Origin: Sphingobacteriales bacterium | Lineage (GTDB): Bacteria > Bacteroidota > Bacteroidia > Sphingobacteriales > Sphingobacteriaceae | Assembly (NCBI GenBank): GCA_947478655.1 | Contig: CANJWU010000080.1 | Location: 1 to 5,644, forward strand | Direction: 5' to 3' | Length of the DNA stretch: 5,644 bases | Shown: in pieces, positions 1 to 5,576 of the stretch | Layout: each line of letters opens with the position of its first letter | Position numbering within the stretch: the first letter of the stretch is position 1 | The notes under the pieces: model-generated | Told to the model about the DNA's origin: nothing | What the model saw: only the letters and a program-made list of their open reading frames with translations | Databases searched by the model: none | Translations under genes and position numbers: made by a program

Positions 1-16
1 GCCAAAGCCAAAGATA

Positions 17-128
<112 letters not shown>

Positions 129-136
129 TTTTATTC

Positions 137-171
137 AAGCCCAGATCAGCAATGTTCTGGGCTTTTTTTTT
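137..171 (+). terminator. rRNA operon intrinsic terminator
   Basis: A perfect 9-bp stem, AAGCCCAGA (137-145) with TCTGGGCTT (156-164), encloses a 10-nt loop. It runs into an unbroken T tract (163-171). It lies just after the 5S gene and ends the rRNA transcript. Confidence 0.93.
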
Positions 172-197
172 GAATTTATTATAAGTAAATTGTACCC

Positions 198-638
198 ATG
201 AATTGGTCAGAGATAAAACAACAAATATATTTCTACGATGGATCGTTAAGAGATGTAATAATACAAGACACTAGCGCTAGCGACTGGGAAAAATGGATCA
301 ACTTTGTAAATGAAAATTGCAAAGTAGATTGGTTAAATGGAAAAACAGTAAAGAACGAACCAAAAATCAAGTTTGACATTGTCAACGAATTTTTTGAAGG
401 AAACGAAGATTATAGTTCTTCTGCAAACATTCTTTTGGATAAAATTTTAATGAATGTTCATTTTTTCAAATCAACAGAAATTAAATTTGATATAGACCCT
501 AGAGATTTTCATACGATCACGCAACATGAGCAGTTTATGGAATTATTAGGGGGTATGGCAAAGGCGATTAATAAACCGGTATTGATTACAGGTGAAAATG
601 AACCAGAGCAGGTGCTCATCACGATACAAGCTTCTTAG
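198..638 (+). CDS. hypothetical protein, 146 aa
   Basis: I do not recognise the family with confidence. The product is an acidic, soluble-looking protein of 146 residues with no signal peptide or membrane segment. The N-terminal part (IYFYDGSLRDVII, then a Trp-rich DWEKWINFVNENCKVDW stretch) suggests a compact alpha/beta fold with a start like some small Bacteroidota single-domain proteins, including immunity-like ones; that resemblance is an impression only. The ATG at 198 is the first in-frame start after the 5S terminator, which leaves only 26 bases of leader. No Shine-Dalgarno site and no full promoter element are visible. It is transcribed in the same direction as the rRNA operon and converges on cruF across a 220-base gap. 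Coding is supported by an uninterrupted frame and ordinary composition, not by homology. It could depend on read-through from the rRNA operon. Confidence 0.8.
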   Translation: MNWSEIKQQIYFYDGSLRDVIIQDTSASDWEKWINFVNENCKVDWLNGKTVKNEPKIKFDIVNEFFEGNEDYSSSANILLDKILMNVHFFKSTEIKFDIDPRDFHTITQHEQFMELLGGMAKAINKPVLITGENEPEQVLITIQAS

Positions 639-802
639 TTTAAATCCTGCCGATTTAATACATTACATTACTTATGAAAGTTTTGGTTGCCTAGCGCTTT
701 AAAATAGTACTAGCCTGGAAATTTTATGCCTGCTTATATGTCTTTAAAAATCTTAACAGCACACCTTTTCTCAAAAACCATTTTATCAATCCAGATATAA
801 TG

Positions 803-873
803 TTTTTTATAAAAAGTAATTCAAGCTTAAAAACACCTTTTCGCCGAAAGCATTTTTTTTATAAAAAGTAATT
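803..873. repeat. 19-bp direct repeat at the 3' end of cruF
   Basis: TTTTTTATAAAAAGTAATT occurs identically at 803-821 and 855-873, 52 bases apart. Each copy contains the perfect AT palindrome TTTTTATAAAAA (804-815 and 856-867). The second copy encodes the last residues and stop of CruF on the minus strand. The first lies in the intergenic gap beyond it, and the similarity runs on a few bases with one indel (TTCAAGC versus TTAAGC). It is probably a small local duplication of the gene's end. A role in RNA 3'-end formation is possible but not shown. Confidence 0.6.
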
Positions 874-1545
874 AAGCAGTAAAAAAAATAATGCTTGAAT
901 AATAAATAAAATGGAGGCAAATGTATTTGCTGTAATTTTTTTAATATACATTTTAAGGCCTAATAAAATAGCACTGATCGTAAACCAGCATATATAATTA
1001 TATAAAGGGATATGACCGTTTTCCCAAGACCAAAAGTTTAATTTAACCGCAACTGGTTCTAAAATAATATCAAAGCAGGTTGCAATGGCAGCCCCGCCAA
1101 TTACCACAGCAATATTGAATGTCGTTGCGGATATATTTATATTCCACTTCCTTCGAAATAAATCAATGCATTGTGTTAGTAAAGATCCCGAACAAAATAC
1201 AATGTTAAACCAATTGAAGCCTATTAAAAGTGGCACTCCGAAGAGCTTTGGGCCTAACACTTGGCCATATTGGTAATTCCCAAAAAGTAGTCCGGTATTC
1301 ACTCCAATAATTTCTGTTGCCATACCAATGACAAAAGCAATAAAGAAAAAACCAATATATGCTCGAAAGAATTTTAATTGTGTAATAGAAAGCAATAAAA
1401 ACATAATCAATAATACAACAGGTACGCTACTTACAAACCAATCTTTATAGGGCGTAAATAAAATACCGATCAATCCTGTTATGTGAAATAATAGGGCTAA
1501 AAAAATGGCGCTATGCTTTTTAAAATTAGGCATGGTATTTATCAT
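859..1545 (-). CDS. cruF: CruF-type carotenoid 1',2'-hydratase
   Basis: This is an integral membrane enzyme of the carotenoid biosynthesis family DUF422 (CruF). The family adds water across the 1',2' double bond of an acyclic psi end group, for example on gamma-carotene or lycopene. The sequence shows the family's conserved core: EIIGVNTG (78-85), FGNYQYG (88-94), GVPLLIGFNWF (103-113), DIILEP (159-164), and FWSWENG with LYNYICWF (171-188). About seven hydrophobic segments cover most of the 228 residues, a normal length. The start lies inside the desaturase gene (20-base overlap), indicating one transcript and probable translational coupling. A second Met at residue 5 (1531-1533) would cut the overlap to 8 bases and is an equally possible start. 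The operon pairing with a CrtD-type desaturase fits sequential hydration and 3',4'-desaturation. Substrate preference cannot be read from the sequence. Confidence 0.88.
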   Translation of the reverse strand: MINTMPNFKKHSAIFLALLFHITGLIGILFTPYKDWFVSSVPVVLLIMFLLLSITQLKFFRAYIGFFFIAFVIGMATEIIGVNTGLLFGNYQYGQVLGPKLFGVPLLIGFNWFNIVFCSGSLLTQCIDLFRRKWNINISATTFNIAVVIGGAAIATCFDIILEPVAVKLNFWSWENGHIPLYNYICWFTISAILLGLKMYIKKITANTFASILFIIQALFFLLLNYFL

Positions 1546-3010
1546 TGATTAAATTAGCTACAATGTTTGCACTAGACAAACATAAGGGTATTCCTCCTCC
1601 TGGGTGAACACTGCCTCCAACAAAATAAAGTCCATTGATTGTCTTACTATCATTAGGATGTCGCATAAATGCTGCCATCTTACTATTAGAACTAGTGCCA
1701 TACAAAGAACCCATGTATGAAGCGGTTTTCGACTCAATACTAACTGGCGTGAGCACCTCAGCGACCTCTATATAGGGTTCAATATTTTCTCCCATTATTT
1801 GATTTAATTTTTGAATGATTGCTTTTCGATAATACAGTGCTAAGTTAGTCCAATCTTGCCCATTATTTGCAGGAACATTAATCATGACAAACCAGTTTTC
1901 TTTACCAATTGGGGCATGTTTTCCAGGTTCTAATTTATTTGTGATATTAATGTACACGGTTGGATCATTAAATGGCAGTCCGGTATTAAAAATGGCATCA
2001 AATTCGGCTTGATAATCTGCACTAAAAAAAATATTATGTAAGTCTAAAGATGGGAAAGTTTTATTCATCCCCCAATAAAAAATGAAAGCACTGCTACTTC
2101 TTTCTTGTTTTTTTACTTTAGCTGCTTTACTTGCATCGTTTAATAAATTTTTATACGTAAAGTAAACATCCATATTACTCACCACAATTTCCGCATCATA
2201 TACTTCCTGCTCCATCATTACGCCAGTTACGCTATTGGCTTTGGTTTGTATTTGTTGAACTGATTTTCCAAATGAAAATTGCACGCCTAGTTTAAGTGCT
2301 AAATGATACAATGCATTGGTTATGCTAATCATTCCGCCTTTAGGATAAAAAGCACCTTCGTTGTGTTCTAGGTGTGAGATTAAAGAAAGCATTGCAGGTG
2401 CCTTGTAAGGGTTGCTACCATTGTAAGTTGCAAAGCGATTAAACAACTGTACTAGTTTAGGAGAACTAAACGCAGTTTTATTATAATCATTTAAAGACTT
2501 AAATAAATAAGCCATTTTTACCTTGCTAAGTGCTTTAAAAATAGGCGCTTTAAAAAGCGTCTGAATGGTGTGTAAAGAATGTTTTAAAAAGATAATCGCA
2601 ATGTGTTGGTATGCTGACTTCGCGTTATTTAAATATCGATATATATTTTGGGAAGGCTCGTTGGTTTTCTCCTTTAACTCCGCAGCAAAAGCATCCTTAT
2701 TGGTATAGGCTTTTATGCAAACACCATCATCATAAAAATAATTGCAGGCCACCGCTAACTTTTCGTAGCTAAAATATTCATCGATAGGTTCGTTGGCTAA
2801 AGCAAATAGCTCATCAATTAAGTGAGGGCTTGTAAATAAACTCGGGCCGGCATCAAACCTAAAACCCTTAATTTCGAAATGACTCAATTTTCCACCTGGG
2901 TAATCATTTTTCTCAAAAACCTGTACATGATACCCTTGTAATTTTAGCCTGATGGCAGTTGCCATTCCACCCACGCCTGCACCAATAATAATTGCTTTTT
3001 TAGAAGACAT
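1526..3010 (-). CDS. crtD: CrtI/CrtD-family carotenoid desaturase
   Basis: This FAD-dependent carotenoid desaturase has 494 residues, the usual length for CrtI-type enzymes. The N-terminal dinucleotide-binding fold shows GAGVGG (10-15) and the ribose-binding acid E33, followed by YPGGK (37-41) and FDAGPSLF (52-59). The C-terminal family signature is GLYFVGGSVHPGGGIP (460-475). It overlaps the cruF start by 20 bases and is the first gene of the pair. Adjacency to a CruF hydratase and the VGGSVHPGGGIPLCL ending favour CrtD, a 1-hydroxycarotenoid 3,4-desaturase, over phytoene desaturase CrtI. That choice is inference, since both belong to one family. No phytoene synthase, cyclase or CrtI lies in the window, so the rest of the pathway must be elsewhere. 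No clear -7 element was found upstream in the 194-base divergent gap to the DCC gene. Confidence 0.85.
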   Translation of the reverse strand: MSSKKAIIIGAGVGGMATAIRLKLQGYHVQVFEKNDYPGGKLSHFEIKGFRFDAGPSLFTSPHLIDELFALANEPIDEYFSYEKLAVACNYFYDDGVCIKAYTNKDAFAAELKEKTNEPSQNIYRYLNNAKSAYQHIAIIFLKHSLHTIQTLFKAPIFKALSKVKMAYLFKSLNDYNKTAFSSPKLVQLFNRFATYNGSNPYKAPAMLSLISHLEHNEGAFYPKGGMISITNALYHLALKLGVQFSFGKSVQQIQTKANSVTGVMMEQEVYDAEIVVSNMDVYFTYKNLLNDASKAAKVKKQERSSSAFIFYWGMNKTFPSLDLHNIFFSADYQAEFDAIFNTGLPFNDPTVYINITNKLEPGKHAPIGKENWFVMINVPANNGQDWTNLALYYRKAIIQKLNQIMGENIEPYIEVAEVLTPVSIESKTASYMGSLYGTSSNSKMAAFMRHPNDSKTINGLYFVGGSVHPGGGIPLCLSSANIVANLINDKYHA

Positions 3011-3204
3011 ATAATATTAAATGATACTTAATACTTGTAATAGCATAATTTTTTTTGATTATTTTAAATAACAATTAAACTAGCTAATTGTTGGTGTCTG
3101 TGAAGTTTAAAGTTTAAAAATACTAATCTCTTTTATAATACCTGAATTTATTAAAGAATATGGAGATAATTTAAGAGCTTTGAAATGCTTAAAAAAACAT
3201 CAAA

Positions 3205-3597
3205 ATGAATATTGTACTATTTGACGGGCTTTGTAATATGTGCAACAAAACGGTTTTATTTTTAATCAAATTTGATCAAAAAAATAATTTACATTTTGCG
3301 GCACAACAAACCAATGCGGGTGCAAAAATAATGAATCAGTACTTAATCAAACAAGATGCTCGATCTGTGATTTTTATTAAAGAAAATTTAGTTTATTATC
3401 AATCAGATGCCATCATCGAAATTGCCAAACTTTTATCAGGATGGCCTAGGATAGCTATATTAGCTATAGTTTTTCCTAAATTTTTGAGAAATAGGGTCTA
3501 TGATTTGGTAGCCAATAACAGGTATAGATTTTTTGGGAAGCAAACGAGTTGTTCAACTCCATCTAAAGCAAACGAACATAAATTTATCAAAAATTAA
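3205..3597 (+). CDS. DCC-family thiol-disulfide oxidoreductase-like protein
   Basis: This small protein (130 aa) of the DCC family (DUF393, YuxK-like) has a predicted thioredoxin-like fold. The defining motif is at the very N-terminus, FDGLCNMCN: D7, C10 and C13 form the conserved D-x-x-C-x-x-C. The middle segment DARSVIFIKENLVYYQSDA and the C-terminal NRYRFFGKQTSC also match the family layout, where a late Arg/Phe-Gly-Lys segment with Cys is typical. Length and both ends look complete. No signal peptide is present, so it is probably cytoplasmic. The family is thought to act in thiol-disulfide exchange, but its partners are mostly unknown. It is divergent from the crtD-cruF operon, and its stop codon directly abuts the stop of a minus-strand gene remnant (3598-3744). 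No Shine-Dalgarno site is visible. The ATG was chosen because it places the motif at the expected distance from the N-terminus. Confidence 0.88.
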   Translation: MNIVLFDGLCNMCNKTVLFLIKFDQKNNLHFAAQQTNAGAKIMNQYLIKQDARSVIFIKENLVYYQSDAIIEIAKLLSGWPRIAILAIVFPKFLRNRVYDLVANNRYRFFGKQTSCSTPSKANEHKFIKN

Positions 3598-3744
3598 TTA
3601 TCGTTTGTGCAAGGGTAGGTCAATTAAGCCTGATATTTTTTCTGCTAGCTTTTCGCCCTCTTTGCTAAAAGCCCAAAAAAATAATGCCTTGATGGAATGT
3701 GCTTTTTTGATGCTCTCTAAAGCTTCAATGCATAACCTTTGGGC
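3598..3744 (-). pseudogene. C-terminal gene remnant, possibly PstS-like
   Basis: An open minus-strand frame of 48 codons ends in TAA at 3598-3600, tail to tail with the DCC gene without a gap. It has no usable start and is cut off by an in-frame stop (3745-3747) at the edge of the tRNA-terminator duplication, as expected for the tail of a truncated gene. The residues read SIKALFFWAFSKEGEKLAEK followed by ISGLIDLPLHKR. This resembles the C-terminal helix and xPLP end of phosphate ABC transporter substrate-binding proteins of the PstS type (WAxxxEGxKxAxxxGYxPLP). The match is weak and has extra residues. The neighbouring phosphate-selective-type porin makes it plausible, because such porins can lie near pst genes. 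Alternatives are the tail of an unrelated helical protein, or a chance open frame. Confidence 0.4.
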
Positions 3745-3752
3745 TTAAAAAC

Positions 3753-3781
3753 AAAAAAAGACCCATGATTTGACGTAAGTC
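3753..3781 (-). terminator. degraded copy of the tRNA terminator
   Basis: On the minus strand GACTTACG (3781-3774) can pair with CATGGGTC (3767-3760), leaving one C-A mismatch caused by the change at 3766. A seven-base T tract follows (3759-3753). It is the decayed counterpart of the terminator at 5363-5391 and may still end transcription weakly. Confidence 0.45.
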
Positions 3782-3794
3782 CTTGATTTTCATG

Positions 3795-3836
3795 TAGCGG
3801 AGACGAGAGTTGAACTCGTGACCTCAGGGTTATGAA
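3795..3836 (-). pseudogene. tRNA-Met 3'-half fragment
   Basis: The 42 bases correspond to tRNA-Met from the anticodon loop (TTCATAA) through the 3' anticodon stem, variable loop, T arm, 3' acceptor strand and discriminator A. The 5' half (acceptor 5' strand and D arm) is missing and is replaced by unrelated AT-rich sequence from 3837. The T arm ACGAG-TTCAACT-CTCGT is intact. The acceptor strand reads CTCCGCT, against TCCCGCT in the whole gene at 5405-5478. It cannot make a functional tRNA. Confidence 0.88.
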
Positions 3837-4047
3837 GATTTTTTAAGAAAATTAAGGCGTTGATTTGTAATGTGTTATGTTTTCACAAAATCGAAATCAA
3901 CCTATTTCAGTCGAATTCAGGGGGTTCACGCAGAAGAACTTGATAAAAATTACATTAATAATGTCTTATTTAAATCTTCAATCAGGGAACAATAGCGAAT
4001 CAATGATAAATAGCTATAAAAAATTAATATACGTTGCAATGATTTAG
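3837..4047. other. non-coding AT-rich segment between tRNA fragment and porin
   Basis: I see no gene in this segment. It starts where tRNA similarity ends. It holds an inverted repeat, GTTGATTT (3859-3866) with AAATCAAC (3894-3901), separated by 27 bases. A less AT-rich patch follows around 3910-3935 (TCGAATTCAGGGGGTTCACGC). The rest is AT-rich leader before the porin promoter element. Its position directly beside a tRNA 3'-half copy is where a mobile element's end would lie, but no recombinase gene is present. Confidence 0.5.
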
Positions 4048-4055
4048 TATATTTG
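4048..4055 (+). promoter_or_regulatory. Bacteroidota -7 element upstream of the porin
   Basis: TATATTTG is a perfect match to the Bacteroidota -7 consensus TAnnTTTG. It lies 17 bases before the porin ATG, implying a leader of roughly a dozen bases. A TTG occurs at 4034-4036, but the gap of 11 bases is shorter than the usual spacing of about 20 to a -33 element, so only the -7 part is supported. No Pho-box-like repeat was recognised. Confidence 0.5.
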
Positions 4056-4072
4056 TCGACTAAAAATAATTC

Positions 4073-5264
4073 ATGAAACAACTGCTTGTTCTATTTTCAT
4101 TTTATTTATTCCTAAGTCCATCGGCACTAGGTCAAACAGCACCTCCAAAAAAACAATGGTTTGAGTCTATTCAATTAAGGGGCTACATGCAAGTACGTTA
4201 CAATAGGTTATTAGAAACCAATCCATCGTTACAGTGTGCACAATGTGATAGAAGTTGGGGAGATAATGGAGGCTTTTTTATTCGACGTATGCGTTTGATT
4301 TTTAGCGGCCAAATAAGTGAACGTGTATACTTTTATATTCAACCAGATTTAGCTTCTAACCCTTCATCCACAGCTACACAATATGCTCAGATTAGAGATG
4401 CATATGTAGATGTAGGCTTAGATGCAAAAAACGAATTTAGATTGCGTATTGGTCAAAGTAAGGTTCCGTTTGGTTTTGAAAATATGCAATCCTCTCAAAA
4501 TAGGATTCCTTTAGATAGAAATGATGCATTGAATAGTGCTGTTTCAAATGAACGTGATTTGGGGGGTATTCTTTTATTGGGCGCCCCAAAATATAAGAAC
4601 TCTTTATGCTAGTTTGGTAAATGACGGATTGAAAGGGTCTGGCGATTATGGTGTTTTTAGTTTTGGTGCTTACAATGGGCAAACAGCAAATAGAGCTGAA
4701 GCAAACAACAGCCCTCATGTTGTTTCAAGGTTTTCATTTCCATTTGCAGTAAATAAGCAAATAGTTGAAATGGGTGTTCAAGCCTATACGGGTCAATATA
4801 TTTTAACACCTGATTTGATTAATGCAGGTGTTAAGTTACCTGAAAGCCGTTCTTTTTTAGACCAACGTGTTGCTGGTTCATTTGTGTTGTATCCAAAGCC
4901 ATTTGGTATTCAAGCGGAGTACAATATTGGAAGAGGACCTAGATTTAATAAAGAATCAGATTCTGTAGAAGTGTCATCGTTAAAGGGTGGTTATATTACA
5001 GCTTCGTATAAGACTCATAAAGGAAAGCATATTATTATTCCATTTTCGCGTTATCAATATTACCAAGGGGGTAAAAAACACGAAATGGATGCGATGGCTT
5101 ATGATGTAAAGGAGCTTGAAGTTGGAGTAGAATGGCAGCCTAATAAAAATATTGAATTAGTTACTATGTATACCTTTTCTGATAGACGATTTGAGTCATT
5201 TAAAAATCAAAATAACCGCCAAAAGGGCAGTTTATTAAGGCTACAGTTGCAGCTTAATTTTTAG
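4073..5264 (+). pseudogene. phosphate-selective porin O/P family, frameshifted
   Basis: This is an outer-membrane beta-barrel porin of the OprO/OprP type (Porin_O_P family). The first frame (4073-4612) has a signal peptide ending near ALG-Q21, then strand-rich segments IQLRGYMQVRYNRL, GGFFIRRMRLIFSGQ, VYFYIQPDL and LRIGQSKVPFGFE, up to NERDLG (159-164). It then turns to nonsense and stops. The second frame continues the family sequence from VFFYWAPQNIR through KGSGDYGVFSFGAYNGQT to a C-terminal LQLQLNF, the aromatic end needed for barrel assembly. Removing one G from the run at 4561-4566 joins them as ERDLG-VFFYWAP, giving about 396 residues, a normal family length. The lesion is therefore one extra base, either a real mutation, slippage, or a homopolymer read error. 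Phosphate as substrate is inferred from the family name; many members have other or unknown specificity. A CAQC pair (55-58) may form a disulfide. Confidence 0.88.
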
Positions 5265-5358
5265 TGTTTTTTTACATCCCATACATTTAATTGTATGTCG
5301 TCAAAAAAAGTAGACTGTTTTATTATAATGCGTTGCATTTTGGCAAAACCTGCCCTAG

Positions 5359-5446
5359 AAACAAAAAAAGACCCACGATTTAACGTAAGTCCTTGATTTT
5401 CATGTAGCGGGAACGAGAGTTGAACTCGTGACCTCAGGGTTATGAA
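5359..5446 (-). repeat. 88-bp direct repeat, copy B (inside intact tRNA locus)
   Basis: This partner of 3749-3836 (84 of 88 identical) covers the terminator downstream of tRNA-Met and the 3' half of the tRNA to the anticodon loop. Its terminator stem is fully paired and the tRNA is whole, so this is the functional copy. Confidence 0.85.
5363..5391 (-). terminator. tRNA-Met intrinsic terminator
   Basis: Read on the minus strand, GACTTACG (5391-5384) pairs with CGTGGGTC (5377-5370) over 8 bp. Two pairs are G-U, and the loop is TTAAAT. A run of seven T follows (5369-5363). The G-U pairs make it a good hairpin only on the minus strand, which agrees with the tRNA's direction. It starts 13 bases after the tRNA 3' end. 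Confidence 0.8.
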
Positions 5447-5478
5447 TCCTGCGCTCTAACCAACTGAGCTACCCCGCC
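5405..5478 (-). tRNA. tRNA-Met (anticodon CAT), elongator type
   Basis: The 74-base cloverleaf reads: acceptor GGCGGGG with TCCCGCT (G-U at both ends of the helix), D arm GCTC-AGTTGGTTA-GAGC, anticodon arm CAGGA-TTCATAA-CCCTG, variable loop AGGTC, T arm ACGAG-TTCAACT-CTCGT, discriminator A. The CAT anticodon gives Met. The paired 1-72 position and the absence of three G-C pairs beside the anticodon loop argue against initiator tRNA. The lysidine-modified Ile2 form also has a CAT gene anticodon and cannot be fully excluded. CCA is not encoded. The innermost anticodon-stem pair is an A-C mismatch. The 3' half and terminator are duplicated at 3749-3836. Confidence 0.95.
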
Positions 5479-5507
5479 ATTTCTTATCTTATTTAGATAA
5501 TGGTTTG

Positions 5508-5515
5508 CAAATATA
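5508..5515 (-). promoter_or_regulatory. -7 element of the tRNA-Met promoter
   Basis: On the minus strand these bases read TATATTTG, a perfect TAnnTTTG match and the same octamer as in the porin promoter. It lies about 30 bases upstream of the tRNA 5' end, leaving a leader of roughly 20 bases for RNase P processing. No TTTG at the expected -33 spacing was found. Confidence 0.5.
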
Positions 5516-5576
5516 GAAGATTTTGTTTTCCTTTAAAAAAAATGACCAAATAAAAGCAGATTTCTGTTAAAATCGA

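Larger units (their letters stand above)
3749..3836 (-). repeat. 88-bp direct repeat, copy A (tRNA 3' half plus terminator)
   Basis: This stretch matches 5359-5446 at 84 of 88 positions, in the same orientation and at an offset of 1610 bases. The differences are at 3766, 3772, 3801 and 3802. It contains the 3' half of tRNA-Met and the terminator that follows the tRNA on the minus strand. Identity stops abruptly at the anticodon loop (3836) on one side and just beyond the terminator's T tract on the other. The arrangement resembles an attachment-site duplication left by integration into a tRNA gene. Confidence 0.85.

Noticed and set aside
169..192. TTTG (169-172) and TAAATTG (186-192) as a promoter for the 198-638 gene
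   Set aside because: The spacing is about 13 bases rather than about 20, and the -7 part lacks one T of TAnnTTTG.
271..280. Perfect palindrome CTAGCGCTAG, with a partial match at 691-697
   Set aside because: It lies inside coding sequence (Thr-Ser-Ala-Ser) and the second site is incomplete; no spacing or context suggests an operator.
726..800. Possible 24-residue plus-strand peptide in the gap after the hypothetical gene
   Set aside because: Short, with no translation signal and no recognisable features; expected by chance in AT-rich DNA.
837..860. Possible plus-strand terminator: CTTTT-CGCC-GAAAG hairpin before eight T
   Set aside because: The stem is only 5 bp including a G-U pair and lies about 200 bases after the nearest plus-strand gene. 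It may work weakly, but I would not annotate it.
1085..1276. Plus-strand open frame of 63 codons
   Set aside because: It lies entirely antisense to the conserved core of cruF and has no family features.
3533..3748. Plus-strand open frame of 71 codons overlapping the DCC gene end
   Set aside because: It begins inside the DCC gene in another frame and runs antisense to the minus-strand remnant; composition and sequence look random.
4437..4718. Minus-strand open frame of 93 codons
   Set aside because: It is antisense to the porin, whose family features are clear on the plus strand on both sides of the frameshift.
5280..5297. Hairpin CATACA-TTTAAT-TGTATG after the porin
   Set aside because: A 6-bp AT-rich stem with no T tract following; it does not qualify as an intrinsic terminator.
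5327..5341. Hairpin AATGC-GTT-GCATT followed by T residues
   Set aside because: Five pairs and only two or three T after it; common by chance.
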